From NCBI RefSeq assembly GCF_014836845.1, contig NZ_JACSQA010000003.1, positions 124,001 to 188,000 of the forward strand: a stretch of DNA of 64,000 nt, written 5' to 3'. The DNA comes from Ureibacillus galli. GTDB lineage: Bacteria > Bacillota > Bacilli > Bacillales_A > Planococcaceae. Positions 1-8,611 of the stretch are shown one piece after another. Both the position numbers and the translations under genes were made by a program. Position 1 is the stretch's first letter. The number at the start of each line of letters is the position of its first letter. The notes below the pieces were generated by a model, which saw only the letters and a list, made by a program, of their open reading frames with translations, was not told the DNA's origin and did not search any database.

Positions 1-1253
1 TCTTCTTGTTCGTCCTGTTCCATATCCTCTTGTTCAGATTGTTGCTGTTTAAACAGGTTTCCGAATTGATTTTGATCGCGAGCGTTGCGGTCCGTTTCTT
101 GCAAACTTTGAGCGATATCAATTCGATCCATTTGAATATTTTGTTGAGCAAAGGCTGTTTTTAATTGATGCAGCTGGCTATCAAGCAGTTCTTTACCGAT
201 TGCCGTTGATGTTAGTAATCTAGCAGATAAAACACCATCTTGTTGCATCAGTTCTATTCGAATGGAGCCTAAATTTTCAGGATAAAGCTTTAATAATAAC
301 TTCATTGTTCCTTGATTATTAGAAAATTGACTTCGGTTTATTAAATTTTGAATTTCTTTTCCTAAAGCCTCCGATTGAGCTCCCTTTTCCACAGGAAGTT
401 GAATATTGAAGGTTTTAGTACTATTCGTTGTTGTTGTAATAGTTGAAATCGAGCTTTGAGCAGATTCATGATTTTGAGCATTTTTCACTTGTTTAACAAC
501 CTGTTCAAATCCTTCAGATGACACATTGTTCGTTACAGATGTTTCTACTTTTTGTGTCGTCAAAGTCTGGTTTGTAGGCTTTTTAATAACCTGATCATGG
601 ACTTGTTGATTGAACAATTTCAACGCTTCCGTCAATTGAGTCATTTTATTTGATTGAACTCCTAGCAAATCGGAATGCCTACCAACGACTTCAGTTAATT
701 TTAATAGTTGTAATAATTTTTCGGCTTGTTTCGATGTAACTTCATGTTCACCTTGGATTGCAGCTATTAATTGTTGAATGAGCACTGGACCTTCCTCTAC
801 TACAGTGTCTATTAACTTCCATAGATTGTTAGTGTCAGACATGTCATTCCCTGTTACTTGTTGCATAACCTCTACCAATTCATTTTCATCGATATTTAAT
901 ACAGAAAGTAAATCCTCTAAATTCATCAGTTCGTCAATCGCTACCGCTTTTCCATCTTCACCGGTTTGAACCATTAATAACCCCTCATCATGGGAAATTC
1001 CTAACAAATCTAATATCTCATTAGGAGATTGGGATTCTAATAATTCAGCTATCTTTTGTAAGTCAACAGATTCTGTCCCTTCCTTTGGGGTACTCTCCTC
1101 TGTTGAAGATAAAACTGCTTTTTGAAATATATCACCAAAGCTATCATTCTTTGTCACTTCGGATTGGGTAACAGTTGATGATTTAGATGATACTGACGGA
1201 GTCAAATTCGAACTCTTTGTCGGATTTGTAAGCTGCATTATTCCAATATTCAT
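1..1253 (-). CDS. fliK: Flagellar hook-length control protein FliK (3' end outside window)
   Basis: The frame opens with ATG at 1253 behind a strong GGAGGTGA ribosome site and stays open to the window edge, giving about 417 residues with the C-terminus missing. FliK is the secreted molecular ruler that switches the flagellar export gate from hook to filament substrates by acting on FlhB. The N-terminal and middle parts are low-complexity, rich in Ser, Thr, Gln and Glu. From about residue 300 the sequence looks like the conserved hook-length domain, with a run like LLLKLYPENLGSIRIEL followed by a segment ending in AFAQQNIQMDRIDI. It is the last visible gene of the early fla/che operon, 30 nt downstream of the MotE-like gene. 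Assignment rests on position plus the C-terminal domain. Confidence 0.85.
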   Translation of the reverse strand, partial: MNIGIMQLTNPTKSSNLTPSVSSKSSTVTQSEVTKNDSFGDIFQKAVLSSTEESTPKEGTESVDLQKIAELLESQSPNEILDLLGISHDEGLLMVQTGEDGKAVAIDELMNLEDLLSVLNIDENELVEVMQQVTGNDMSDTNNLWKLIDTVVEEGPVLIQQLIAAIQGEHEVTSKQAEKLLQLLKLTEVVGRHSDLLGVQSNKMTQLTEALKLFNQQVHDQVIKKPTNQTLTTQKVETSVTNNVSSEGFEQVVKQVKNAQNHESAQSSISTITTTTNSTKTFNIQLPVEKGAQSEALGKEIQNLINRSQFSNNQGTMKLLLKLYPENLGSIRIELMQQDGVLSARLLTSTAIGKELLDSQLHQLKTAFAQQNIQMDRIDIAQSLQETDRNARDQNQFGNLFKQQQSEQEDMEQDEQE

Positions 1254-1283
1254 TGTTTCACCTCCTTCATCTACAGGTACTTA

Positions 1284-1877
1284 TTATTTCGATAATAGTT
1301 CCGTGTAGCGAGCCGCATCAGCTGGTTCCATTTTTGATAGAATTGCTGATAACGTTTCTGGTTGCATATTCGATAAAATCTTCAACGCTTCATCATCATT
1401 CATTTCCACAATAATTGGCGCTGCCGATTTCGCCGACATTTCCTCATAGGATTTTAAAATATCGTCAAATTCCTTTTGGGTCTCACTTTGTTCCCGTTGT
1501 AACTTTTCAATTTCATATTTTAACTGTTCTTTTTCAGCTTCGTCGGTTTGTTTTTCATCTTTTGCTGTTTGTAACTGGGATTGAAGCTGTTCAATTTCCG
1601 CCTCTTTTTCCTTCACTTGTGCTTCCAATTCAACAATTTTTTGATCATAATTTTTTGTTGTCTCTTCAGTTGAAACCTCTTCTGACTTAAATGAATCGAT
1701 GAGTTCTGATGCTTTTTCAAAGACATTAAAATTCGTAAAAGAAGCAATCCCTAGTAAAATCGCAATAACAAATAACAATGGAATAAAAACTAAATAAAAT
1801 AATTTTTGAAAAATACCAGGGGATTTTTCTTCTATTTGTTGATTTGTTTTGTTTTTATTCACTTTTTCTTTTGCCAT
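1284..1877 (-). CDS. ylxF: MotE family flagellar protein (YlxF)
   Basis: This 197-residue protein has a short basic N-terminus, one membrane segment (roughly residues 25-47), a long charged coiled coil (about 60-150), and a C-terminal MgtE-N-like helical segment ending in LSKMEPADAARYTELLSK. That architecture is the MotE/YlxF family found between fliJ and fliK in Bacillales; MotE proteins chaperone or stabilise motility components elsewhere, and the role here is inferred. An upstream in-frame ATG at 1925 lies inside fliJ. I chose ATG at 1877 because AGGTGA sits just upstream and the spacing to fliJ (4 nt) is then normal. Confidence 0.8.
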   Translation of the reverse strand: MAKEKVNKNKTNQQIEEKSPGIFQKLFYLVFIPLLFVIAILLGIASFTNFNVFEKASELIDSFKSEEVSTEETTKNYDQKIVELEAQVKEKEAEIEQLQSQLQTAKDEKQTDEAEKEQLKYEIEKLQREQSETQKEFDDILKSYEEMSAKSAAPIIVEMNDDEALKILSNMQPETLSAILSKMEPADAARYTELLSK

Positions 1878-1881
1878 GAAA

Positions 1882-2331
1882 TCACCTGATTTCTTTCTTA
1901 AAATACTGAAGAGAGGAGAGTTCATCTAATTGAAGCATCTCCATTCGCTCTTCATGAATCTTATGCGTTTCAAAATCTTTCTCACGCATTTTTTCAAATT
2001 TCCGTACTTCTAAATTTTTTTCCAGTAACTTTTGTTCATGCCAATTCATTTTGGCACGTGCTTGAACCACTTTCTTTTGAACGTCTGCTATCGTATGTTC
2101 TAGACTATCGATGAAAGTTGAAAAATGGTATATTTCATCAATCGTTGCCCCAACTGTTAGCCGTTCATTTTGATAAGTAATTAAATCTTCTTTTTTCTTT
2201 AGTAATTCATATAATCTTGTAGCCACTTCTTCAAAGTCTCTTACCGATTCTTTGTATGCTATTTCCGTTTGTTGTTTTTCTTGTTCCCGTAAAGTTAAAA
2301 CTTTCTCAAAACGATATGTATATTGAACCAT
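1882..2331 (-). CDS. fliJ: Flagellar export protein FliJ
   Basis: A 149-residue protein that is almost entirely charged alpha helix and coiled coil (EVATRLYELLKKKEDL, QKKVVQARAKMNWHEQKLLE). This is typical of FliJ, the stalk-like component that contacts the FliI ATPase ring and couples it to the FlhA export gate. It starts with ATG at 2331, overlapping the last base of fliI, and precedes the MotE-like gene by 4 nt, so it is translationally linked to both. FliJ sequences diverge strongly, so the call depends mainly on size, coiled-coil nature and position after fliI. Confidence 0.85.
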   Translation of the reverse strand: MVQYTYRFEKVLTLREQEKQQTEIAYKESVRDFEEVATRLYELLKKKEDLITYQNERLTVGATIDEIYHFSTFIDSLEHTIADVQKKVVQARAKMNWHEQKLLEKNLEVRKFEKMREKDFETHKIHEERMEMLQLDELSSLQYFKKEIR

Positions 2332-3656
2332 TACTTCCCACCACCATTTGATAAAGTTATCATTTCATTAACAGTATGTTGAAGTGAAACTTTTTCTTTA
2401 TAACTTTGTTTTAAAAAGTTCGTAATAAGTGGCTCATATTGAATGGCTTCATCTATTTCCTTTGATGTACCTCTTTTATATGCTCCAATATTGATTAGAT
2501 CTTCTGATTTTGCATACGTATAATAGAGCTCTCTCAATCGTTCCGCCGCTTTTACATGCTCAGGATGTGAAATATGATTCATTAAACGACTTACACTTTT
2601 TAAGACGTTAATAGCAGGATATTGACCTTTATTTGCCAATGATCGATCTAAAACAATGTGACCATCAAGTATTCCTCGTACCGTATCGGCAATTGGCTCG
2701 TTCATGTCGTCTCCATCAACTAATACAGTATAAAAAGCTGTAATCGTCCCATTTAAATTAGTACCTGTACGCTCCAATAGTTTTGGAAGTATGGAAAAAA
2801 CGGAAGGGGTATATCCTTTCTGGGCAGGTGGTTCTCCTGTTGCTAAGCCAATTTCCCTTTGAGCCATTGCAACCCGTGTAACGGAATCCATCATTAACAT
2901 GACATTTAATCCCCGGTCTCGAAAGTACTCAGCAATAGCTGTCGCAGTAAATGCACCTTTTATACGCATTAAAGCAGGTTGATCACCCGTAGCTGCAACG
3001 ACAATCGAACGTTTTAATCCTTCTTCACCTAAATCTCTTTCGATAAATTCTCGAATTTCCCGTCCCCGTTCTCCTATTAGAGCAATGACATTAATATCGG
3101 CTTGCGTATTACGAGCAATCATTCCGAGCAACGTACTTTTCCCAACACCAGATCCAGCGAATATTCCGACACGCTGACCACTCCCAACAGTTAACATACC
3201 GTCAATTGCCTTCACGCCTACTTCAAGCTGTTCATGTATTGGTGGTCTTGTTAACGGATTTGGTGGTTCTTTGTCCGTTTGAACAGTGACTAACCCTTTC
3301 GGTAGGTTCGATCCATCAAATGGATTCCCCATCGAATCTAATACTTTTCCTATTAGTTCGGGGCCTACTTTAATTTCAAGTGGTTTACCAGTCCCTTCTA
3401 CAAGACAACCAATTGAAATTTCTCGGATGGATGTATAGGGCATCAAAATGACAAATTCATTATTAAAGCCAACTACTTCAGCTAAAATAACTTGGTGTCC
3501 GTTTTTAGATGAATTTACATGAATTTTACAAACATCTCCGATGGAACTTTCAGGACCTTGGGACTCAATCATTAATCCTACAACTCGGTTGACTTTACCA
3601 AATTTCTTGAATGTTTCAACATTTGGAATTTTCTTTATTAATTGAGCCGCTTTCAT
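2331..3656 (-). CDS. fliI: Flagellar export ATPase FliI
   Basis: FliI is the hexameric F1-beta-like ATPase of the flagellar type III export apparatus. The 441 residues show Walker A GSGVGKST at about 168-175, the GERGREIREF segment, a Walker B region around LMMDSVTR, and the family sequence ATGEPPAQKGYTPSVFSILP. Length is normal. It lies 4 nt after fliH, whose product regulates the ATPase, and overlaps fliJ by one base, the standard fliH-fliI-fliJ export cassette. Nothing is unusual in the catalytic regions. Confidence 0.97.
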   Translation of the reverse strand: MKAAQLIKKIPNVETFKKFGKVNRVVGLMIESQGPESSIGDVCKIHVNSSKNGHQVILAEVVGFNNEFVILMPYTSIREISIGCLVEGTGKPLEIKVGPELIGKVLDSMGNPFDGSNLPKGLVTVQTDKEPPNPLTRPPIHEQLEVGVKAIDGMLTVGSGQRVGIFAGSGVGKSTLLGMIARNTQADINVIALIGERGREIREFIERDLGEEGLKRSIVVAATGDQPALMRIKGAFTATAIAEYFRDRGLNVMLMMDSVTRVAMAQREIGLATGEPPAQKGYTPSVFSILPKLLERTGTNLNGTITAFYTVLVDGDDMNEPIADTVRGILDGHIVLDRSLANKGQYPAINVLKSVSRLMNHISHPEHVKAAERLRELYYTYAKSEDLINIGAYKRGTSKEIDEAIQYEPLITNFLKQSYKEKVSLQHTVNEMITLSNGGGK

Positions 3657-3660
3657 CCTA

Positions 3661-4440
3661 TCATTCCTTACATTCTAAAATTTCGTTTAGCTTTATGCGA
3701 AGTACGTTTAACTGCTCATCAATTGACACGACAATTCGTCCGTGATTTGTTTCAATATAGCCATCCGTATGATTTAAATCTTCATCTACGAAAATAAGAA
3801 ATGGAACATCGGTTGGAAACATTCCTACTAACTCATCCCGATTTTGTGTTACCAATTGATGATAAGTTGGTGGAACGTATAATTTAATTTCTTTCATTTC
3901 ACGAGCTTCTTTCAGCCCTCGCTTAATGATGGATAAATAAACATTTTCATCTTTTTCTAAAGCAGTTCCTATAATTCGTTCTGCAGCCGTTAAAGCAATT
4001 TCTAAAATAACCTGCTCTTGTTCTTCTATATACTTCTGAGCATTAAGGCGGGAATCTTCCACTACTTCATTGGCTACTTTCAAAGAATGTTCCATATCCG
4101 CTTGGGCTTTTTTCATTCCTTCTTCATAACCTTTTTGGAATCCTAAGTCATAAGCATTTTGTTCAATAACTAATTTCTCTTCTTCCCATAATTGCTTAGC
4201 TTGTTCCAAACTTTCCATTTGCTCTTGACGATATTGTTCAAACTCTTGTTTATGCTGCTCGATTTGTTCCATTGCTTGGGAAATTAATCGTTCTCTCTCA
4301 GCGTAAACGTCCGAAATAGTCATTTTCTTTTGTTGAATCGGATTTCCATCTTCGAAATCGACTGTAAACAGATTTCGAAGTTGGATTTCAACATCTTTCT
4401 TCTCTGGTTGGACGGCAGTTGAACGGATGATTCTAGACAA
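3661..4440 (-). CDS. fliH: Flagellar assembly protein FliH
   Basis: FliH binds FliI and the C-ring and controls delivery of export substrates. The protein has a long central coiled coil rich in Glu and Gln (about residues 55-135 of this model) and a C-terminal FliH/HrpE-like domain with VILEIALTAAERIIGTALE. The longest frame starts further upstream inside fliG. I prefer the TTG at 4440 (259 aa), because AGGAG lies 9 nt upstream; ATG at 4449 is directly abutted by that purine run and is the alternative. Either start overlaps the end of fliG slightly, implying coupled translation. Confidence 0.85.
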   Translation of the reverse strand: MSRIIRSTAVQPEKKDVEIQLRNLFTVDFEDGNPIQQKKMTISDVYAERERLISQAMEQIEQHKQEFEQYRQEQMESLEQAKQLWEEEKLVIEQNAYDLGFQKGYEEGMKKAQADMEHSLKVANEVVEDSRLNAQKYIEEQEQVILEIALTAAERIIGTALEKDENVYLSIIKRGLKEAREMKEIKLYVPPTYHQLVTQNRDELVGMFPTDVPFLIFVDEDLNHTDGYIETNHGRIVVSIDEQLNVLRIKLNEILECKE

Positions 4441-5446
4441 TGACGTCATCTCCTCCACCACGTGCGATAATGATTTCACCTGCATCTTCTAATCGACGAA
4501 TAACACCAACAATTCTAGATTGCGCATCTTCCACATCGCGAAGACGAACAGGTCCCATTATTTCCATTTCTTCTTTAAATGTCTCTGCCATACGTTGGGA
4601 CATGTTATTGAAAATAATCTCCTTCACTTCTTCACTACTTACCTTCATAGAAAGAAGTAAATCTTCATTTTCACAATCCCGAATAACTCGTTGAATTGAA
4701 CGGTTATCCAACGTAACGATATCCTCGAAGACAAACATTCTCTTTTTAATTTCTTCAGCAAGCTCTGGATCTTGTATTTCAAGGGCATCAAGAATTGTTT
4801 TTTCTGTTTGCCGATCAACACCATTTAACACTTCAACTACTGCATCTACGCCACCTGTTTCAGTGTAGTCTTGAGTTACAGTCGAAGACAATTTACGTTC
4901 TAATACAGATTCAATCTCGCTAATCACCTCAGGTGAAGTTGAATCCATCATCGCTATTCGTTTAGCAATATCAGCCTGTACCTCTTGTGGTAAGGAGGAT
5001 AAAATAACTCCCGCTTGCCCTGGGTCCAAATAAGATAAAATTAACGCAATTGTTTGTGGATGTTCATTTTGAATAAAGTTAAAAATTTGTGCAGGATCGG
5101 CTTTTCTAGCAAAATCAAAAGGTCTTACTTGTAAAGAAGAAGTTAAACGGTTAATAATTGCTTGCGCCTGTTCTTCTCCTAGTGCCTTTTCTAAAACCGT
5201 TTTTGCGTAACCGATTCCACCTTGTGAGATGTAATCTTGAGCTAAAGCTATATTGTGAAATTCTTCGATAATGTCTTCTTTAATACTAGGTTCAACTTTT
5301 TTTACACTTGAGATTTCTAACGTAAGACGTTCGATTTCTTCTTCATTTAAATGTTTGTAGACAGAAGCAGAAACTTCTGGTCCTAGAGAAATTAACAGTA
5401 AAGCTGCTTTTTGTTTCCCTGTTAACCCTTTTTCTTTCTTGGACAA
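4433..5446 (-). CDS. fliG: Flagellar motor switch protein FliG
   Basis: FliG forms the C-ring layer that touches the stator and generates torque. The sequence carries the N-terminal LTGKQKAALLLISLGPEVSASVYKHL-type region, the middle EHPQTIALIL motif, and the C-terminal torque helix region with MFVFEDIVTLDNRSIQRV. I place the start at TTG 5446 because GGGGGG lies 7 nt upstream and the resulting 337 residues match the B. subtilis length; ATG at 5461 would begin at the fliF stop with no clear ribosome site. It follows fliF and overlaps fliH. Confidence 0.95.
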   Translation of the reverse strand: MSKKEKGLTGKQKAALLLISLGPEVSASVYKHLNEEEIERLTLEISSVKKVEPSIKEDIIEEFHNIALAQDYISQGGIGYAKTVLEKALGEEQAQAIINRLTSSLQVRPFDFARKADPAQIFNFIQNEHPQTIALILSYLDPGQAGVILSSLPQEVQADIAKRIAMMDSTSPEVISEIESVLERKLSSTVTQDYTETGGVDAVVEVLNGVDRQTEKTILDALEIQDPELAEEIKKRMFVFEDIVTLDNRSIQRVIRDCENEDLLLSMKVSSEEVKEIIFNNMSQRMAETFKEEMEIMGPVRLRDVEDAQSRIVGVIRRLEDAGEIIIARGGGDDVIV

Positions 5447-5460
5447 GGTCGAACCCCCCA

Positions 5461-7053
5461 TTAATCTTCAGTAATCCAACTTCGCAGTAGTTTAGCAAAG
5501 TCTTCTGGTTTTTCTTTCGCCATTTTTTCAAGCTGTTTACGGCGAATTGTACCTTCAGTTTCTTTTTCTTCATTTATATCATCTACGATCAAATCTTCTT
5601 GTTCTTCGATAATCGTATATTGTTCTTCCTGTTCTCTTCTCTTCTTCGAACGAATAATGAAGAAAATCAATAATAAAATAACCGCTAATAAAATTCCACC
5701 AACAACCCAAATCCACCAAGGAATCATTGGAGTTTCTTCAACAGCTGTAGCGTCATTACCATAAAATGGCTGGACAGAAACAACAATTTTTTCATCTATT
5801 TGTTCATCCGTTAATTCACCAGCTGCTTCTTTATCGATCGTTGTGCGTACAATTGTTGAAAGTATTTGTTCGATATCTCCTCTTACATCTTCGGATAATG
5901 ATGCCGCATCATCTGGCACCGGTGGTTCAACCATCACTTGAATGCCGAGGTCACGAATTTTATATGGACTTTCTTGGATTTCTTTTGTAATTCGATTGAC
6001 ATCGTTATTAATCGTTTCTTCTACTCGTTCGTATGTTCCGTCTCCACCAGTTACTTCATTGTAATTCACAAAATTATCAGTACCAGCTTCCGCTTCAGGT
6101 GTTCCAGAAGCTGCATCCATACCGGAATAAGTTTCAGTAATTCTTTGAGCGCTTATTTCAATACCTTCCATATTTTCTTCATTTACAGGCACAACAAGAT
6201 TTTCTTGACGATTTTCCTGTTTAAAGTCGATATCAGTTGTAACAGAAACGACGATTTTGTCATTCCCCATTAAGGTACCTAACATTTGTTGAACTTGTCT
6301 TTGCAGATCACGTTCAATAGATTTTTTCACTTGCATTTGTCCTTCAACCGAATCAACAGACCCTGAACCATTAGAAGCTTGTTCCAAATCAAAGTACTCC
6401 GAATATTGGTTAGTAATGACGATATTATCAGTACTTAAATTGGGGATACTTTTTGAAACTAGATTATATAAAGTGGTAATTTGTTCATCACTAAATTGAT
6501 GACCAGGTTCAGTATCCAATACGATAGAAGCACTCGCCTGTTGTGTTGCATCATTTACAAACACACCTTGTTCAGGCATCGTAATCATGACATTTGCGTT
6601 TTTAATACCATCAATCGTTTTGATTAAGTTTTCCAATTCTGTTTGAGTTGCTGCAAGATTAATGACATTAAATTCATTATCTGTCATCCCGAAACCAGCA
6701 TTTGAAGTAAAGAATGAAGTATTAATAGCACCCGAATCTGGATATCCTTGAGCTGCAAGGGAAACCGTTAATGAGTCCACTTGTTCTTCTGGTACTAAAA
6801 TATTCGTCCCACCAGGGGCTATTTCATATGTAACTCCTTGTGCACTTAATACTTCTGCTATTTCTCCAGCTTCACTAGCTGATAGTTCCGTAAATAGTGG
6901 CACCATCGTTGTTCTAGTTAAGAAATATGTAAGTATACCAGCTAGGGCAACAATACCGATTAATGTACCGAATATTGCCCCCTTTTGTTTTTTCGTTCGA
7001 CTCTTCCAAAATTGGGTAGAGTCTGATTTCACTTTTGAAAGTCGTTCATTCAT
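5461..7053 (-). CDS. fliF: Flagellar MS-ring protein FliF
   Basis: FliF builds the membrane MS ring on which the motor and export gate assemble. The 530-residue protein has two membrane segments, about residues 25-47 (GAIFGTLIGIVALAGILTYFL) and about 445-468 (WIWVVGGILLAVILLLIFFI). Between them are the YscJ/FliF ring-building domains with the signature NVMITMPEQGVF, and the C-terminus is an acidic FliG-binding tail. ATG at 7053 has GGAGG at good distance. It is followed directly by fliG, which binds its tail. Confidence 0.96.
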   Translation of the reverse strand: MNERLSKVKSDSTQFWKSRTKKQKGAIFGTLIGIVALAGILTYFLTRTTMVPLFTELSASEAGEIAEVLSAQGVTYEIAPGGTNILVPEEQVDSLTVSLAAQGYPDSGAINTSFFTSNAGFGMTDNEFNVINLAATQTELENLIKTIDGIKNANVMITMPEQGVFVNDATQQASASIVLDTEPGHQFSDEQITTLYNLVSKSIPNLSTDNIVITNQYSEYFDLEQASNGSGSVDSVEGQMQVKKSIERDLQRQVQQMLGTLMGNDKIVVSVTTDIDFKQENRQENLVVPVNEENMEGIEISAQRITETYSGMDAASGTPEAEAGTDNFVNYNEVTGGDGTYERVEETINNDVNRITKEIQESPYKIRDLGIQVMVEPPVPDDAASLSEDVRGDIEQILSTIVRTTIDKEAAGELTDEQIDEKIVVSVQPFYGNDATAVEETPMIPWWIWVVGGILLAVILLLIFFIIRSKKRREQEEQYTIIEEQEDLIVDDINEEKETEGTIRRKQLEKMAKEKPEDFAKLLRSWITED

Positions 7054-7102
7054 TATGTATCCTCCGATTATTGTGTATACACCAACAATTTATCGTCAAG
7101 AT

Positions 7103-7411
7103 TTAAATAGTCATGCGCATAATTTCTTGGTAAGCTTCTACTGCCTTGTTGCGTACCTCCATTGTCGCGTTTAAACTAACACTCGCTTTTTGTGCAGCAA
7201 TCATTACTTCATGTAAATCAACATCTTCACCTTTGATCAGTTTTTCTGTCATAGCATCTGATGCTACTTGTTGATTGTTTACAGATGCAATGGCATCCTT
7301 TAATGTATTAGCAAAAGATTGTTGTGCCTCATATGACGTTGTCGGAGTTGTTAACTTTATTTCATTTACTTGTGATTGTGTAGGCATAAAAGATACAGGA
7401 TTTATCGCCAT
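7103..7411 (-). CDS. fliE: Flagellar hook-basal body complex protein FliE
   Basis: FliE is the small adaptor between the MS ring and the proximal rod. The 102-residue product shows the family C-terminus MIAAQKASVSLNATMEVRNK followed by VEAYQEIMRM. An in-frame start 9 nt upstream exists, but ATG at 7411 has AGAGGAG 8 nt away and gives MAINPVSF, so I use it. It sits between flgC and fliF as in other Bacillales. Confidence 0.94.
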   Translation of the reverse strand: MAINPVSFMPTQSQVNEIKLTTPTTSYEAQQSFANTLKDAIASVNNQQVASDAMTEKLIKGEDVDLHEVMIAAQKASVSLNATMEVRNKAVEAYQEIMRMTI

Positions 7412-7435
7412 AATAACCACTCCTCTCTACTCATC

Positions 7436-7891
7436 TTATTTCCCTATTTCCAAAGCTTTTGTCAACATCGATTTATTAGCGTTAAACACCGTAACGTTTG
7501 CTTCATAAGAACGAGTCGCAGAGACTAAATCGACCATTTCTGTTAATAAATCGACATTTGGCATTTCCACATACCCTTCTTCATTGGCATCTGGATGAGT
7601 TGGGTTATATACTAATTTAAAGGGAGTTTCAGTGTCATCATTAATCCTTGTAACTTTCACTCCATTTCCAGCATTATCCTCATTGCCCATTGCAATATTC
7701 AGAAAACTAGAAAACTGACCATTATCTTCAGTTAATGTTACCGATTTGCGACGGTACGGCTCCCACTCGCCATTTACTTGTCTTGCCCGGGTTGTATCAA
7801 CGTTAGCAATATTAGATGAAATTACGTCCATCCGTAAACGTTGTGCTGTTAAAGCGGATGCCGTTGTATTCATACTAGAGAATATAGACAT
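7436..7891 (-). CDS. flgC: Flagellar proximal rod protein FlgC
   Basis: FlgC is a proximal rod subunit of the flagellum. The 151 residues show the rod/hook N-terminal helix with ASALTAQRLRMDVISSNIAN, an internal VEMPNVDLLTEMVDL segment, and a C-terminal heptad helix SYEANVTVFNANKSML, all diagnostic for the flg_bb_rod family. ATG at 7891 is preceded by GGGAGG. It is separated from flgB by 2 nt and from fliE by about 24 nt. Confidence 0.96.
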   Translation of the reverse strand: MSIFSSMNTTASALTAQRLRMDVISSNIANVDTTRARQVNGEWEPYRRKSVTLTEDNGQFSSFLNIAMGNEDNAGNGVKVTRINDDTETPFKLVYNPTHPDANEEGYVEMPNVDLLTEMVDLVSATRSYEANVTVFNANKSMLTKALEIGK

Positions 7892-7893
7892 CG

Positions 7894-8286
7894 TTATTTA
7901 CCTCCCTTAATGACATTATTCAGCGTATTAAATTTACTAGAGATTCGTTCAACTAACGCATTATAGTAAATTGTATTTTCAGCTAAACTTGCTTGCTCCG
8001 CATCCATATCTACACCATTCCCATTACTACGATAGTTAAAATTCTCATAACTATAGACACCTGGAGAAGATGTTTTTATATTGAAATCATAATGTCTTAC
8101 ATCCGTACGATTTGCGGAAATTGTCTCACTTTGCGCATCCGTCAACATTTGCTTAAAACTGACATTTTTCGCCTTGTAGTTCGGTGTGTCAACATTTGCT
8201 ATGTTTTGAGCAATCGTTTTATTTTTCAACGAAGCGTAATTTAGACCATTTTCTAAACTACTAATAGTTCCTCCGAATAAGCTCAA
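7894..8286 (-). CDS. flgB: Flagellar basal body rod protein FlgB
   Basis: FlgB is the first proximal-rod subunit and in Bacillus the first gene of the long fla/che operon. The 130 residues contain the rod signature ASLKNKTIAQNIANVDTPNY and end with a helical segment ENTIYYNALVERISSKF. The start codon is TTG at 8286, supported by GGGGTGA about 6 nt upstream. The roughly 325 bp in front hold a possible promoter, a CodY-like box and the codY terminator, so flgB is probably transcribed from its own promoter. Confidence 0.95.
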   Translation of the reverse strand: MSLFGGTISSLENGLNYASLKNKTIAQNIANVDTPNYKAKNVSFKQMLTDAQSETISANRTDVRHYDFNIKTSSPGVYSYENFNYRSNGNGVDMDAEQASLAENTIYYNALVERISSKFNTLNNVIKGGK

Positions 8287-8343
8287 ACTCTTTCACCCCA
8301 AGTTTTAAATTTATATTACAAAACATTTCAGTTTAATAACTTC

Positions 8344-8372
8344 ATTTTAATGTATACTATTACTTAAGTCTA
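8344..8372 (-). promoter_or_regulatory. Candidate sigma-A promoter of the fla/che operon
   Basis: On the minus strand TAGACT (8367-8372) is followed after 17 bp by TAAAAT (8344-8349), about 58 bp before the flgB start codon. The -10 matches consensus at five of six positions and the -35 at four. AT-rich DNA makes chance matches common, so this is tentative. Confidence 0.35.
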
Positions 8373-8508
8373 TTAACATTTAGTGTTTTTTTATAGTAAA
8401 TAGGGACTATTTTTATTTAAAAACCGCAACAAAATATTTACAAATTACTAACTTACTACTCAATTCGACACTTTTTGTCAGATTTTACAATTTAATAACA
8501 ATATTAGA

Positions 8509-8523
8509 ATTATTTAGAAAATT
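8509..8523. promoter_or_regulatory. Possible CodY-binding box upstream of flgB
   Basis: The 15-mer ATTATTTAGAAAATT matches the CodY consensus AATTTTCWGAAAATT with three mismatches. CodY represses the fla/che operon in B. subtilis, and codY itself lies just upstream. The site is more than 130 bp from the candidate promoter and the region is AT-rich, so it may be a chance match. Confidence 0.3.
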
Positions 8524-8555
8524 ATTATATTGCACTATTTGTAAATTTCTCCTAC

Positions 8556-8603
8556 AAAAAAATAAGGTTCTATCTCAAAAATGAGACAGAACCTTATTTT
8601 TTT
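8556..8603 (-). terminator. Rho-independent terminator of codY
   Basis: A 16-bp stem with one mismatch (8561-8576 with 8583-8598) and a 6-nt loop is flanked by an A run on the left, which is a U run in the minus-strand transcript. A matching T run on the other side could let it work in both directions. It separates codY from flgB. Confidence 0.85.
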
Positions 8604-8611
8604 AGTTACGA

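Larger units (their letters stand above)
8287..8611 (-). other. Intergenic regulatory region between codY and flgB
   Basis: This stretch of about 325 bp has no credible gene on either strand and is very AT-rich. From the codY side it holds the codY terminator hairpin (8556-8603), a possible CodY-binding box (8509-8523), a two-part motif shared with the sucD-dprA spacer (8400-8436), and a candidate sigma-A promoter (8344-8372). I did not find a convincing SigD promoter. Confidence 0.6.
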
